Part shown: piece by piece, positions 8,389-16,934 of the stretch
Layout: each line of letters starts with the position of its first letter
Numbering within the stretch: position 1 is the stretch's first letter
Program-made: the position numbers and the translations under genes
From: Acidobacteriota bacterium
Lineage (GTDB): Bacteria; Acidobacteriota; Terriglobia; Terriglobales; Acidobacteriaceae
Direction: 5' to 3'
NCBI GenBank assembly: GCA_021800255.1
Contig: JAJYZC010000021.1
Coordinates: 1-45,911, forward strand
DNA length: 45,911 nucleotides
Notes under the pieces: model-generated
Database searches by the model: none
What the model was told of the DNA's origin: nothing
Seen by the model: the letters and a program-made list of their open reading frames with translations, nothing else

Positions 8389-9393
8389 ATGAATATCTAT
8401 ATCGACGAATCAGGCGCATTTACTTGGGGTAATCGACCGCACATTTCGCTTTTCTGTGGTGTCACAGTCGCCAATCGTGACAGCGACGCACTGTTTGCTC
8501 GATTCGAAGGTTGGAAGAGAACTATAGTCGGGGATAGCAAGCGAGAGATCAAAGGTGCCGAACTGACGGATTTGCAGTTGGAGCAGTTCGCGAATCAATT
8601 ACTGGTTGTGCAAGGCCGTGATTTCTGGCTCACGGTGGTCGGCCTCGACACGACCAGAACGAAACGTGAGCACATCGAAGAGCTCAAACGCCAGGCATGG
8701 GTGATGGCCGAGAGGTCATCGGAACTCGCAGCCGAACATAACAACGCTTGGCTGGCGGAGTTTTATAGGCAGGAAACCGGCTGGCTGAAGGCCCGCAGTG
8801 CCGAAAATATATTATGGATAATTGGGCTGGAGCAAGCTGTTATAGACAGCATCCAGCATTCGATCATACGCTTCATGGAGCCAGAGGACGACGCCGAATA
8901 TCTGCCTATGAACGTCGTGATTGATCGGAGCTTCATTCAACGCGAACAGCACATCAACTTCTGGCGCGAGTGGTTGCGCAACGGGCTTTCTAAATCGTCA
9001 CGCCCGCCGATGATAATCCCGAACTCATGGAGACCGCGTAACCATCCATTCATCCGCTCCTATGAAATCCACCCCGGTCTGTTGAACTTCAACAAGCTCA
9101 TTCTTGACGACACAGGCTTTTTCCTGTCGCACGAGCACACTGGACTACAGCTTGCAGACATATGTGCTCATACGCTCTGCCGCTATCACAGAGGACTCGG
9201 AGCAGTAGCGGCATACCGGAGGCTCAGGACTCAGATCGTAGGACGAGATGGATCTGAAATCAACCAGGTAGTCGTCGATGAACGCAGTCTCCACACCGAT
9301 GACCCAAGGAACCATGTGGATGTCTTCGATGAAGCGGAGTTCGCTGAGCGTGCAGACCGGCTACGCAATGGGGAAGGCTGGGCAGCCTACTGA
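8389..9393 (+). CDS. DUF3800 domain protein (RNase H-like fold)
   Basis: 334 residues beginning with the hallmark M-N-I-Y-I-D-E-S-G-A-F. A second acidic motif (N-V-V-I-D-R-S) lies mid-protein, and the C-terminal L-Q-L-A-D-I-C-A-H carries the last conserved aspartate. The spaced acidic residues agree with the RNase H-like fold assigned to DUF3800, whose members are common in phages and in mobile and defence loci but are mostly uncharacterised. GGAAGG precedes the ATG. It is divergent from the broken Abi-alpha gene across 184 bases, so the two may once have shared a regulatory region. Confidence 0.85.
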   Translation: MNIYIDESGAFTWGNRPHISLFCGVTVANRDSDALFARFEGWKRTIVGDSKREIKGAELTDLQLEQFANQLLVVQGRDFWLTVVGLDTTRTKREHIEELKRQAWVMAERSSELAAEHNNAWLAEFYRQETGWLKARSAENILWIIGLEQAVIDSIQHSIIRFMEPEDDAEYLPMNVVIDRSFIQREQHINFWREWLRNGLSKSSRPPMIIPNSWRPRNHPFIRSYEIHPGLLNFNKLILDDTGFFLSHEHTGLQLADICAHTLCRYHRGLGAVAAYRRLRTQIVGRDGSEINQVVVDERSLHTDDPRNHVDVFDEAEFAERADRLRNGEGWAAY

Positions 9394-9506
9394 TGCTCGC
9401 GTATTTGAGTGACAAGCAATCGTGTTGCGAGCCGCAAGCCTGGCCTCTGTGGAGAGTGGCATTCGTCACCTTATTATGCGAGCCGCAGTAGTCCCGGGCT
9501 GAATGC

Positions 9507-9528
9507 ACTTTCGATAGCTCCCGAAAGT
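9507..9528. terminator. Weak hairpin between convergent genes
   Basis: ACTTTCG and CGAAAGT form a 7-bp stem with an 8-base loop between the convergent DUF3800 and yedK-like genes. There is no T-run on either side, so it is only a possible bidirectional terminator. Confidence 0.3.
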
Positions 9529-9538
9529 CAGCTCTACT

Positions 9539-10261
9539 TCAGAAATTCAGCCTGAACAACTGGCCTTGGGCGGCTTCCTCGTCCAGCTTGATTGGATCGA
9601 GCAGCGATTCATCGTTGTTTCGCGTATTGCCGACGCGGTCGCTGACCGGCCAGAGGTCGATGCGATCGGGCGCGACGGCACGCAGCAGTTCAGCGGAAGG
9701 CTCGCTTCCAGTGGGCGCATCAAGCCAGCTGGCGTAGTCTTTGCGTTCGACGATCACCGGCATCCGGTCGTGGATTGCGGCTAGGCGCTCGTTAGCGACC
9801 GTGGTGAGGATCGAGAAGGTTTCGAGCGGATGGCCGTCCTTGTCGCGCCAACTTTCCCAAAGGCCGGCGAAGGCAATCGGATTGCCGCCGACGAGCGTGA
9901 TGGCGTAAGGTTGGCGGGTCTTCGGGCCGGTCTTCTGCCACTCGTAGTAGGCGTCGGCGGAAATCTGGCAGCGGCGCTTCTTGAGCGCCTCCCGGAAGGC
10001 CGGTTTGGTGGCAGCCTCCTCGGCGCGGGCGTTGATGGCACCGAGGCCGATGCGCGCCTCTTTGGCCCAGGATGGAATCAGCCCCCAGCGCATCAGCGGC
10101 ATCTCGCGCCGGCCGCTCTCCGGGTTCAGCCGTACCACCGGCTGAAAGCTCTGCGGGGCGGCGTTCCAGGTTGGCGGCGCCCATCGCATGTGTTCGAGAT
10201 CCATCTCAAACCATTCCGCCAAAAGCTCTTGCGCGGATTTTCGGGCGTAGCGTCCACACAT
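9539..10261 (-). CDS. SOS response-associated peptidase, YedK/HMCES family
   Basis: 240 residues. The start is fixed by M-C-G-R-Y: Cys2 becomes the N-terminal nucleophile that forms a thiazolidine with abasic sites in single-stranded DNA. Other family residues are visible: W-N-A-A-P near residue 33, I-N-A-R-A-E-E near 77, C-Q-I-S-A-D-A-Y-Y-E-W and I-H-D-R-M-P-V-I-V, the last holding the conserved histidine. The frame stays open far upstream, but that part is antisense to imuA and imuB. The gene is divergent from imuA across 90 bases, so both may be induced together on DNA damage. Confidence 0.92.
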   Translation of the reverse strand: MCGRYARKSAQELLAEWFEMDLEHMRWAPPTWNAAPQSFQPVVRLNPESGRREMPLMRWGLIPSWAKEARIGLGAINARAEEAATKPAFREALKKRRCQISADAYYEWQKTGPKTRQPYAITLVGGNPIAFAGLWESWRDKDGHPLETFSILTTVANERLAAIHDRMPVIVERKDYASWLDAPTGSEPSAELLRAVAPDRIDLWPVSDRVGNTRNNDESLLDPIKLDEEAAQGQLFRLNF

Positions 10262-10299
10262 CGTGGCTCCAGAATACCCGGAAACAGCGGCGGCGGAGA

Positions 10300-10329
10300 T
10301 TGACAAACGATTGGAGTCGGTCGAATCAT
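10300..10329 (+). promoter_or_regulatory. Candidate imuA promoter
   Basis: TTGACA at 10300-10305 and AATCAT at 10324-10329 are separated by 18 bases and lie 22 bases before the imuA ATG. The -35 box is perfect and the -10 box matches 4 of 6. I see no recognisable LexA box, although imuA-imuB-dnaE2 operons are usually LexA-controlled; the LexA site of this lineage may differ from the models I know. Confidence 0.35.
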
Positions 10330-10351
10330 AGGCGAAGATAAGGCGAATATT

Positions 10352-11107
10352 ATGCCGACCGCCGCCGCCCTCCGGCTCCAGATCGAACGCTCTCTCGAAG
10401 CACGCTTTCCGGCGGCGCTCACGCCCGCGCCACGCACAATTCGGGAGACCGCGCCGACCGGAATTGCCGTCGTGGACGAGTTGCTCGAAGGCGGCTTTCC
10501 GGTTGGAGCCATCAGCGAGATCGCCGGCCCGGCCTGCTCGGGGCGGACCAGCCTGGCGCTGGCTTTTCTGGCGGGACGAACCGCCGAGGAGCGCTTCTGC
10601 GCCTGGGTGGATGCCGAAGACGCCTTCGATCCGGAATCGGCGGCAGCCATTGGAGTGCGGCTCAGCCAGTTGCTTTGGGTGCGTTGCGGCGGCGCGAAGA
10701 AGTCCGCGAAAAGCTGGACGCGGCTCGAGCAGTCGTTGAAGGCAACCGACCTGCTGTTGCAAGCGGGCGGCTTTGCGGCCATCGTGCTCGATCTGTCCGG
10801 GATTGATCCGGCCGAGGGAATGCGTATCCCGCTGGCCACGTGGTTCCGTTTTCGCCAGGCCGCCGAGCGCACGCGCTGCCCGCTCGTGGCGCTGGCCCGC
10901 GCTTCCTATGCGCAATCGAGCGCAGCCGTGGTGCTCGACGCCGAACCGATGCGCGCGGAGGTACTCGGCGGAACCGTGCTCCATGCGGGCGCGTTCCGCC
11001 TCAGACGCCGTCGGCAGCGATTCCAGCAGCCGTGGAACGGCGCGCGCAAACCGCCCGCTTCCACCTGGACTGCCGGCACGCAGTGGACCGTGGAGCGGAG
11101 CGCATGA
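10352..11107 (+). CDS. imuA: ImuA, RecA-like accessory protein of translesion mutagenesis
   Basis: 251 residues. A RecA-like core is visible, with P-loop-like G-P-A-C-S-G-R-T-S at about residues 59-67 and a Walker B-like strand A-I-V-L-D-L-S-G near 145. ImuA works with ImuB and DnaE2 in damage-induced mutagenesis. Gene order and overlaps confirm the assignment: its TGA overlaps the imuB ATG as ATGA. The C-terminus is basic (R-R-R-R-Q-R), compatible with DNA or partner binding. Confidence 0.88.
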   Translation: MPTAAALRLQIERSLEARFPAALTPAPRTIRETAPTGIAVVDELLEGGFPVGAISEIAGPACSGRTSLALAFLAGRTAEERFCAWVDAEDAFDPESAAAIGVRLSQLLWVRCGGAKKSAKSWTRLEQSLKATDLLLQAGGFAAIVLDLSGIDPAEGMRIPLATWFRFRQAAERTRCPLVALARASYAQSSAAVVLDAEPMRAEVLGGTVLHAGAFRLRRRRQRFQQPWNGARKPPASTWTAGTQWTVERSA

Positions 11108-12600
11108 ACGGCGAACTCTATCTTGCGATTCATGCGGCGGAGTTTCCCGCGCAGGCCTTGCTGCGGCTGCGGCCGGAACTCCGTTCGCAGCCGGTCGCCG
11201 TGCTGGACGGTCCGGCATTGCAGCAGACCGTCTGTGCGCTCAACCGTAAGGCCCGTTCCTGCGGCGCTGCACATGGCATGACGCGGCTCGAAGCGGAGGC
11301 GGTCGCAGGTTTGCAACTTATCCCGCGCTCTCTTGCCGAAGAGGCGCAGGCACGTGCAATTCTTCTCGAATGCGCCGCGCAATTCTCGCCGCGCATCGAG
11401 GAGACAAGCCGCGGAACTGCCTGTAGCTTTGTGCTCGACGGGACGGGTTCGGAACGGCTCTTCGGCCCTGTCGATGCGATGGCCGAGAAGGTGCGTCGAG
11501 CGGCAGCCAATGCGGGCTTTCGTATCTCCGTTGCCGCAAGCGCCAACTTCCATGCCGCGCGGCTGAAAGCTGCATTTTCGCCTGGAATGACGATCCTTCC
11601 CCGCGGCGAGGAATCGAGGGCGCTCGAAAAACTACAGCTCTCCGCGCTCAATCTCGGCGCAGAACAGGCAGAGACGTTTTCCATGTGGGGCATTCGCACC
11701 CTCGGCCAACTGGCGGCGCTGCCGGAAGATTCACTCGTGGCGCGCTTCGGCCCGGAGGCCAGCCTGTGGCGCGCGCTCGCAGCCGGAGCCGCGGCGCACA
11801 GCTTTCAGCCCATCGAGCCCGTGGTCGCACTGCGCGAGTTCTGCGAGTTCGACTCACCGATTGAGGAGATTGACTCGCTGCTCTTTATTGCTGCCCGCAT
11901 GATCGATGCGCTCGTCGCCCGCGTGGCGCAACGCGCTCTTGCTGTGGCTTCGCTTGCGATTGAAATGAATCTGGAAGGAAACCAGCGACATCACCTCTCC
12001 TTGCGACCAGCCGTTCCAACCATTGATCGCAAGTTTCTGCTGAAGCTGCTGCATCTGGAGGCCGCGGCGCATCCGCCGCAGGCCGCGGTTCTCTCGCTCG
12101 CCATTGAAGCCGATGCAGGACCCACGAGCAAGGTGCAGCTCGGCCTCTTCGCGCCGCAGACACCGGAGCCGTCCAGCCTTGATGTCACGCTCGCCCGCCT
12201 GCGCGCCATCGTTGGCGATGACCGCGTCGGCGCACCGGAACTGGAAGACACGCACCGGCCACAGAGCTTTCAACTCCGAGCATTGCACACAGCGGACTCA
12301 AAAGGCACGACTGCGAAACAAGAGGTGCGGATCGCTCTGCGCCGCGTACGGCCGCTGCGCACGGTCCACATGGCGCTGAATGGAGCGCGTCCAGCTGCAT
12401 TCCATGACGAGGGCAAACGCTACTCGGTTGCCTCCGCCTACGGGCCGTGGCGGTCGAGCGGCTGCTGGTGGTCGCAGGATGCCTGGGACAGCGAGGAATG
12501 GGACGTGCTAACAACGGACGTCTCTGGCGCAACCCTCGGCTGCCTGCTCGTGCGCGACCGGCTGCACAACGCCTGGCGGCTGGAGGCGTACTTTGACTGA
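11104..12600 (+). CDS. imuB: ImuB, catalytically degenerate Y-family polymerase
   Basis: 498 residues starting at the ATG inside the ATGA overlap with imuA. The fold is that of DinB-like polymerases. At the place where active Y-family enzymes have the first catalytic acid, the sequence reads L-Y-L-A-I-H-A-A-E-F, so the aspartate is missing, as expected for ImuB. A helix-hairpin-helix-like section (W-G-I-R-T-L-G-Q-L-A-A-L-P) lies near residue 197. ImuB bridges DnaE2 to the sliding clamp in the systems where it has been studied. The tail (W-S-Q-D-A-W-D-S-E-E-W) is typical of the family C-terminus. Confidence 0.9.
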   Translation: MNGELYLAIHAAEFPAQALLRLRPELRSQPVAVLDGPALQQTVCALNRKARSCGAAHGMTRLEAEAVAGLQLIPRSLAEEAQARAILLECAAQFSPRIEETSRGTACSFVLDGTGSERLFGPVDAMAEKVRRAAANAGFRISVAASANFHAARLKAAFSPGMTILPRGEESRALEKLQLSALNLGAEQAETFSMWGIRTLGQLAALPEDSLVARFGPEASLWRALAAGAAAHSFQPIEPVVALREFCEFDSPIEEIDSLLFIAARMIDALVARVAQRALAVASLAIEMNLEGNQRHHLSLRPAVPTIDRKFLLKLLHLEAAAHPPQAAVLSLAIEADAGPTSKVQLGLFAPQTPEPSSLDVTLARLRAIVGDDRVGAPELEDTHRPQSFQLRALHTADSKGTTAKQEVRIALRRVRPLRTVHMALNGARPAAFHDEGKRYSVASAYGPWRSSGCWWSQDAWDSEEWDVLTTDVSGATLGCLLVRDRLHNAWRLEAYFD

Positions 12601-15600
12601 TGCGGCGGAATACGTCGAACTGCACGCCACAAGTGCCTTCAGCTTTCTCGCGGCGGCCTCCGAACCCGATGCGCTCGTCGAGCGCGCTGTGGAGTTGCAG
12701 ATGCCGGCGATGGCGCTCACCGATCGCAATGGACTCTACGGCGCGGTACGCTTCCACTCTGCCGCGCGCCGCAGCGGCATCCGTGCGCATATCGGCGCGG
12801 AGATTGCCGTCGCCGACTTCGGCAGTCGCCTTCAGCCTGCTCCGTGGCTGCCGCACCAATGCCCGGAAGAACCTTCGCGCATCACGCTGCTTTGCGCCTC
12901 GCAGGCCGGATACAAAAATCTCTGCCAACTCATTACGCGCTTCAAGATGCGCGAGACAACAAAGTCCGAAGGTGCGGCGACACTCGAAGACCTTGAAGAG
13001 TTTTCGGCTGGACTGATCTGTTTGACCGGCGGAGACGAAGGACCGCTTGCAGCCGCGCTGGCAAATGGCGGCGCAAAGCAGGCGCGCTCGGTCGCGGAGC
13101 GCCTTGCTTCCATCTATGGCCGCGGCAATCTCTACATCGAATTGCAGCGGCATCAGCTACGGGGCGAGGAAGAACGCAATCAGGCGCTGGTTTCGCTGGC
13201 TGCGGCGATGAATCTTCCGGTCGTCGCCACGAACGGAGTGCGCGCTGCTTCGGGAAAAGACCGCGAGATTCTCGATGTGCTCACGGCGATTCGCCACCAC
13301 ACCACGCTCGACGCGGCGGGCCGTTTGCTCAGCATCAATAATGCACGCACGCTGCGCGATGCCCGGCAAATGAAGGCTCTGTTTTGCGACCTGCCCGAAG
13401 CCATCGCCAACACGCAGATCGTGAGCCGCCGTCTTGAATTCACCCTCGATAACCTCGGCTACGAGTTCCCGCGCTATCCCGTGCCCGAAGGCGCGACGAT
13501 GGACAGCTTCCTTGCAGAACGCGTCGCCGAGGGCGTGCGCAAGCGTTACGGTATTCCGTCCAAGCGGCACCTGCTCGAAAAGGCGCACGCGCAGGTCGAG
13601 CGCGAGCTTGCGCTCATCGCCAGGCTTGGCTTTGCCGGTTACTTCCTGATCGTCTGGGACATTGTTCGCTACTGCCAGCGCCAGGGCTTTCTTGTGCAAG
13701 GGCGCGGCTCGGCCGCCAACTCCGCTGTCTGCTATGCGCTCGAAATCACCGCCGTCGATCCGGTCGGCATGGAACTGCTCTTCGAGCGATTCCTCAACGA
13801 GAGCCGCAACGAGTGGCCCGACATCGATCTCGATCTGCCTTCGGGCAACGAGCGCGAGCAGGTAATTCAATATGTTTACGAGCGTTATGGCGCGCTCGGC
13901 GCGGCGATGACCGCCAATGTCATCACCTATCGCAGCCGCTCGGCCGCGCGCGAGGTCGGCAAGGTGCTCGGCTTCCAGGAAGAGCAAACGGCGCGGCTGG
14001 CCAGCCTGATGGGCCACTGGGAGTGGCGCGACGAGCGCGACACGCTTGCGCGGCGCTTTGCCGAAGTGGGCTTCGACCTGCGCCATCCGCGGATCGCGCG
14101 CTATCTCGACCTTTGCCAGCGCATCAAGAATCTGCCGCGCCATCTCGGCCAGCATTCAGGCGGCATGGTCGTCTGCGCGGGGCTGCTCAATCAGGTGGTG
14201 CCCATCGAGCGCGCCTCGATGGCGGGCCGCACCGTCATTCAATGGGACAAGGAAGACTGCGCCGAGATGGGCATCATCAAGATCGATCTGCTCGGTCTGG
14301 GCATGATGGCCGCGCTCCAGGAGTGCATCGAACTCATCCCGCGCCACTACTCGACGAGCGTCGATCTGGCCGCACTGCCCCAGGACCCCGTCGTTTACCA
14401 GACGCTCGCGAAAGCCGACACGGTCGGCATGTTCCAGGTCGAGAGCCGCGCGCAGATGGCCTCGCTTCCGCACAATTCGCCTGTGCGCTTTTACGATCTC
14501 GTCGTGCAGGTTGCCATCATCCGCCCCGGTCCCATCGCCGGCAAGATGATGCATCCATACATGCGCCGGCGCCAGGGCAAGGAGCCGGTCACCTATCCGC
14601 ATCCAAAGCTGGAGCCAGTGCTCAAGCGCACGCTCGGCGTGCCGCTCTTTCAGGAGCAGATCCTGCGCATGGCGATGGTCATCGCCGACTTCACCGGCTC
14701 CGAGGCCGATGAGCTGCGCCGCGCGGTCGGCATGCGCCGCTCCATGCAGCGCATGAAGAATCTTGAAGGCCGCCTGCGCGAGGGCATGACGCGCAACGGC
14801 GTCAGCACAGAAGTGCAGGACAACATCGTCAACAGCATCTCATCGTTTGCGCTCTACGGTTTCCCTGAATCGCACGCCGCCAGCTTCGCGCTGATCGCCT
14901 ACGCCTCGGCGTACCTGAAGGTGCATTATCTGGCGGCCTTCACCTGCGCGCTGCTCAACCATCAGCCAATGGGCTTCTACTCGCCCGCCGTGCTCATCAA
15001 GGACGCACAGCGCCACGGCCTACGCGTCCGGCCCATCGACGTGCAACGCTCGATGGAACTCTGCTCGCTGGAGCGGGAGCCGGATGGCTCGCTCTCGCTG
15101 CGCCTCGGCCTCAACTACGCGCGCGGCCTGCGTCAAAGCTCCATCGCGGCGTTGCTCGATGCGCGCGCACGATCAGAAGAGTTCGCATCCGTCGAAGACC
15201 TCGCCCATCGCGTGCCCGCGCTCAGCCGCCGCGAGCTGGTGCAACTGGCGCGCATCGGCGCGTTGAACTCGCTCGGCGATGTGGCCCATCGCCGCGACGC
15301 ACTCTGGCAGGTCGAAGAAGCCGCGCGCGCGACCGGCCCACTGCTCACGGGCGCATCGAGCCAGCGGTCCTCTGATTCGCCACTGCAACCGATGACCACC
15401 GAAGAACGTCTCGTCGCCGACTACTCCGGCGCGGGCCTCACCACCGGCCCGCACCCGATGGCCTATCACCGTGCAGCATTGCACGCCGAAGGCATTCTCT
15501 CTTCGGCCGATCTGCTGCGCTTCGGAAACAACGCGCCGGTCCGCATCGCCGGCTGCGTCATCGCCCGCCAACGCCCCGGCACAGCCAAGGGCTTCGTCTT

Positions 15601-15808
15601 CCTCTCGCTCGAAGACGAAGCCGGCATCGCCAACATCATCCTCACCCCGGACCTCTTCGAACGCGAACGCCTCACCGTCACCCGCAATCGCATCCTGCTC
15701 ATCGAAGGCCTGCTGCAAAACAACAACGGCGTCGTCCACGTCAAAGCCAGTGACATCCGCCCGCTCGACCTCACCGCCGCGGCCATCGCCTCGCACGACT
15801 TTCGATGA
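12593..15808 (+). CDS. dnaE2: DnaE2, error-prone DNA polymerase III alpha subunit
   Basis: 1071 residues starting at TTG 12593, which overlaps imuB by 8 bases and has GGAGG at 12582-12586. The PHP domain is at the N-terminus (E-L-H-A-T-S-A-F-S-F, M-A-L-T-D-R-N-G-L-Y-G). The polymerase core has Q-G-R-G-S-A-A-N-S and P-D-I-D-L-D-L-P-S, which supply catalytic aspartates. The segment G-F-P-E-S-H-A-A-S-F-A-L-I-A-Y is diagnostic for DnaE2 against DnaE1. An OB-fold follows near residue 975. It is the translesion replicase of the ImuA/ImuB/DnaE2 mutasome. Length and motifs appear intact. Its placement beside an integrase is the unusual part. Confidence 0.95.
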   Translation: MTDAAEYVELHATSAFSFLAAASEPDALVERAVELQMPAMALTDRNGLYGAVRFHSAARRSGIRAHIGAEIAVADFGSRLQPAPWLPHQCPEEPSRITLLCASQAGYKNLCQLITRFKMRETTKSEGAATLEDLEEFSAGLICLTGGDEGPLAAALANGGAKQARSVAERLASIYGRGNLYIELQRHQLRGEEERNQALVSLAAAMNLPVVATNGVRAASGKDREILDVLTAIRHHTTLDAAGRLLSINNARTLRDARQMKALFCDLPEAIANTQIVSRRLEFTLDNLGYEFPRYPVPEGATMDSFLAERVAEGVRKRYGIPSKRHLLEKAHAQVERELALIARLGFAGYFLIVWDIVRYCQRQGFLVQGRGSAANSAVCYALEITAVDPVGMELLFERFLNESRNEWPDIDLDLPSGNEREQVIQYVYERYGALGAAMTANVITYRSRSAAREVGKVLGFQEEQTARLASLMGHWEWRDERDTLARRFAEVGFDLRHPRIARYLDLCQRIKNLPRHLGQHSGGMVVCAGLLNQVVPIERASMAGRTVIQWDKEDCAEMGIIKIDLLGLGMMAALQECIELIPRHYSTSVDLAALPQDPVVYQTLAKADTVGMFQVESRAQMASLPHNSPVRFYDLVVQVAIIRPGPIAGKMMHPYMRRRQGKEPVTYPHPKLEPVLKRTLGVPLFQEQILRMAMVIADFTGSEADELRRAVGMRRSMQRMKNLEGRLREGMTRNGVSTEVQDNIVNSISSFALYGFPESHAASFALIAYASAYLKVHYLAAFTCALLNHQPMGFYSPAVLIKDAQRHGLRVRPIDVQRSMELCSLEREPDGSLSLRLGLNYARGLRQSSIAALLDARARSEEFASVEDLAHRVPALSRRELVQLARIGALNSLGDVAHRRDALWQVEEAARATGPLLTGASSQRSSDSPLQPMTTEERLVADYSGAGLTTGPHPMAYHRAALHAEGILSSADLLRFGNNAPVRIAGCVIARQRPGTAKGFVFLSLEDEAGIANIILTPDLFERERLTVTRNRILLIEGLLQNNNGVVHVKASDIRPLDLTAAAIASHDFR

Positions 15809-15869
15809 TTGCCCGGTTACATCCCCGTTTCCCGGTATCCACCCTCGGGAACCCACTCAATATAGGACT

Positions 15870-16934
15870 TCAACTCCTGGAGATTGCCTCGTTCCTATCC
15901 AAATGAGCTTTCCGAGCTTGTTCTTCTGACTTGAGGGCCTGGTTTATCCGGAATGAGATGGTGCCCCAGGATTCGTATGGGGGAGGAATGAGCTTTTCTA
16001 GCTCAAATTTGTCAATGCAGGTCAGGGCAAGCCGCAGACACTTCGACGCCCTATGCAGAAATGTGCTGAACAAGTTCACAGGAAGCTGACCTTCGCGTCC
16101 CCACCAATCATTAACGTCATCATTCAACGCATGGAGTGAATCGTAGTAGGCGATCAAGGCTGCCGCATCTTCTTCGGCAAGGTCCTGAACCTGTGGTGCG
16201 TTGGGATAGAGCTTTGGCCAATGAGGAATGAAATCTTGCTTCATATCAGTTGGCTTCGTCTTAATGTTCGCCGAGTACGAGACAAAATTAGCGAGAGCCC
16301 TACCGTGGATGTAGAGCACGCGATCAATCGTGCGCTGTAACTCTGGTGCGAGGCAGCGCCGCGCCTCGGAACGTCGGTTCGTTGACTGTGCCGTTGTTGC
16401 ATTAACCTCGGGACCGGAGTTCGAGGACTGGTCAACACTGCTCACATTGAGCCGTGCATTGGCTCCATAGAAAATTGCTTGGATCATCGGTTGAGTCGAA
16501 GCGACCGCATCTGAGCTGAGCCGCTGTTCAGTTTGCCGTAGTTCGACGAGCCTTGCTTGTACCCTCTCCCACCAGTTTGATCCGGGGTCGCAAGTTGTGA
16601 GGTCTTTTGTCCAATATGCTGTCTCGGAACGAACCGCATCAAGGGTTTGGGGAATTGGGTCCTCAAGTTTCGGCTTCTCTTTGACCAGTTGGTCAGCCAC
16701 TTCAATTCCCTCTGAACTAAACGCTATGATTTGAGTTGTCTCGGGCTGGAAGGCGATGAATTTGTTCCTGAGCAGATACGTGATCGCTTCGTTTCGCGAC
16801 TGATCCGATAGTCCGGCTTTCTTCGCAATCCCGGCCCATTCCATCGGAGTAATGCGAGCATTCAGACGCTTTTCGCCAGCGAAACGGCGGAGTTCGGCAA
16901 GGAGTACGCGTGCGGAGTTGCCAAGCGCACTCAT
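15870..16934 (-). CDS. Hypothetical protein with N-terminal winged helix and G-A-N-A-R-L-N motif (operon gene 2)
   Basis: 354 residues. The first ~85 look like a winged helix (I-T-P-M-E-W-A-G-I-A-K-K-A-G-L-S, then a hairpin ending F-S-S-E-G-I-E-V-A). Near residue 155 comes Y-G-A-N-A-R-L-N-V-S-S-V-D-Q-S-S-N, which parallels a motif in the upstream gene. The C-terminal half is helical with aromatic and acidic patches (N-D-D-V-N-D-W-W-G-R-E-G) and no enzyme signature I recognise. Its ATG overlaps the stop of the upstream gene (ATGA), so the two form an operon. I do not recognise the family. The location between dnaE2 and the integrase suggests cargo of the mobile element, perhaps defence. Confidence 0.7.
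   Translation of the reverse strand: MSALGNSARVLLAELRRFAGEKRLNARITPMEWAGIAKKAGLSDQSRNEAITYLLRNKFIAFQPETTQIIAFSSEGIEVADQLVKEKPKLEDPIPQTLDAVRSETAYWTKDLTTCDPGSNWWERVQARLVELRQTEQRLSSDAVASTQPMIQAIFYGANARLNVSSVDQSSNSGPEVNATTAQSTNRRSEARRCLAPELQRTIDRVLYIHGRALANFVSYSANIKTKPTDMKQDFIPHWPKLYPNAPQVQDLAEEDAAALIAYYDSLHALNDDVNDWWGREGQLPVNLFSTFLHRASKCLRLALTCIDKFELEKLIPPPYESWGTISFRINQALKSEEQARKAHLDRNEAISRS

Noticed and set aside
10262-10351. LexA box between yedK-like and imuA genes
   Set aside because: Neither GAAC-N4-GTTC nor CTGT-N8-ACAG is present; SOS control remains likely from family knowledge but is not visible here.
10262-11218. Upstream extension of the yedK-like frame by about 320 codons on the minus strand
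   Set aside because: It runs antisense through imuA, is arginine/alanine-rich shadow sequence, and the family requires the start at M-C-G-R-Y.
13157-14155. Long minus-strand open frame inside dnaE2
   Set aside because: The DnaE2 polymerase motifs on the plus strand explain the conservation; the antisense composition is not protein-like.
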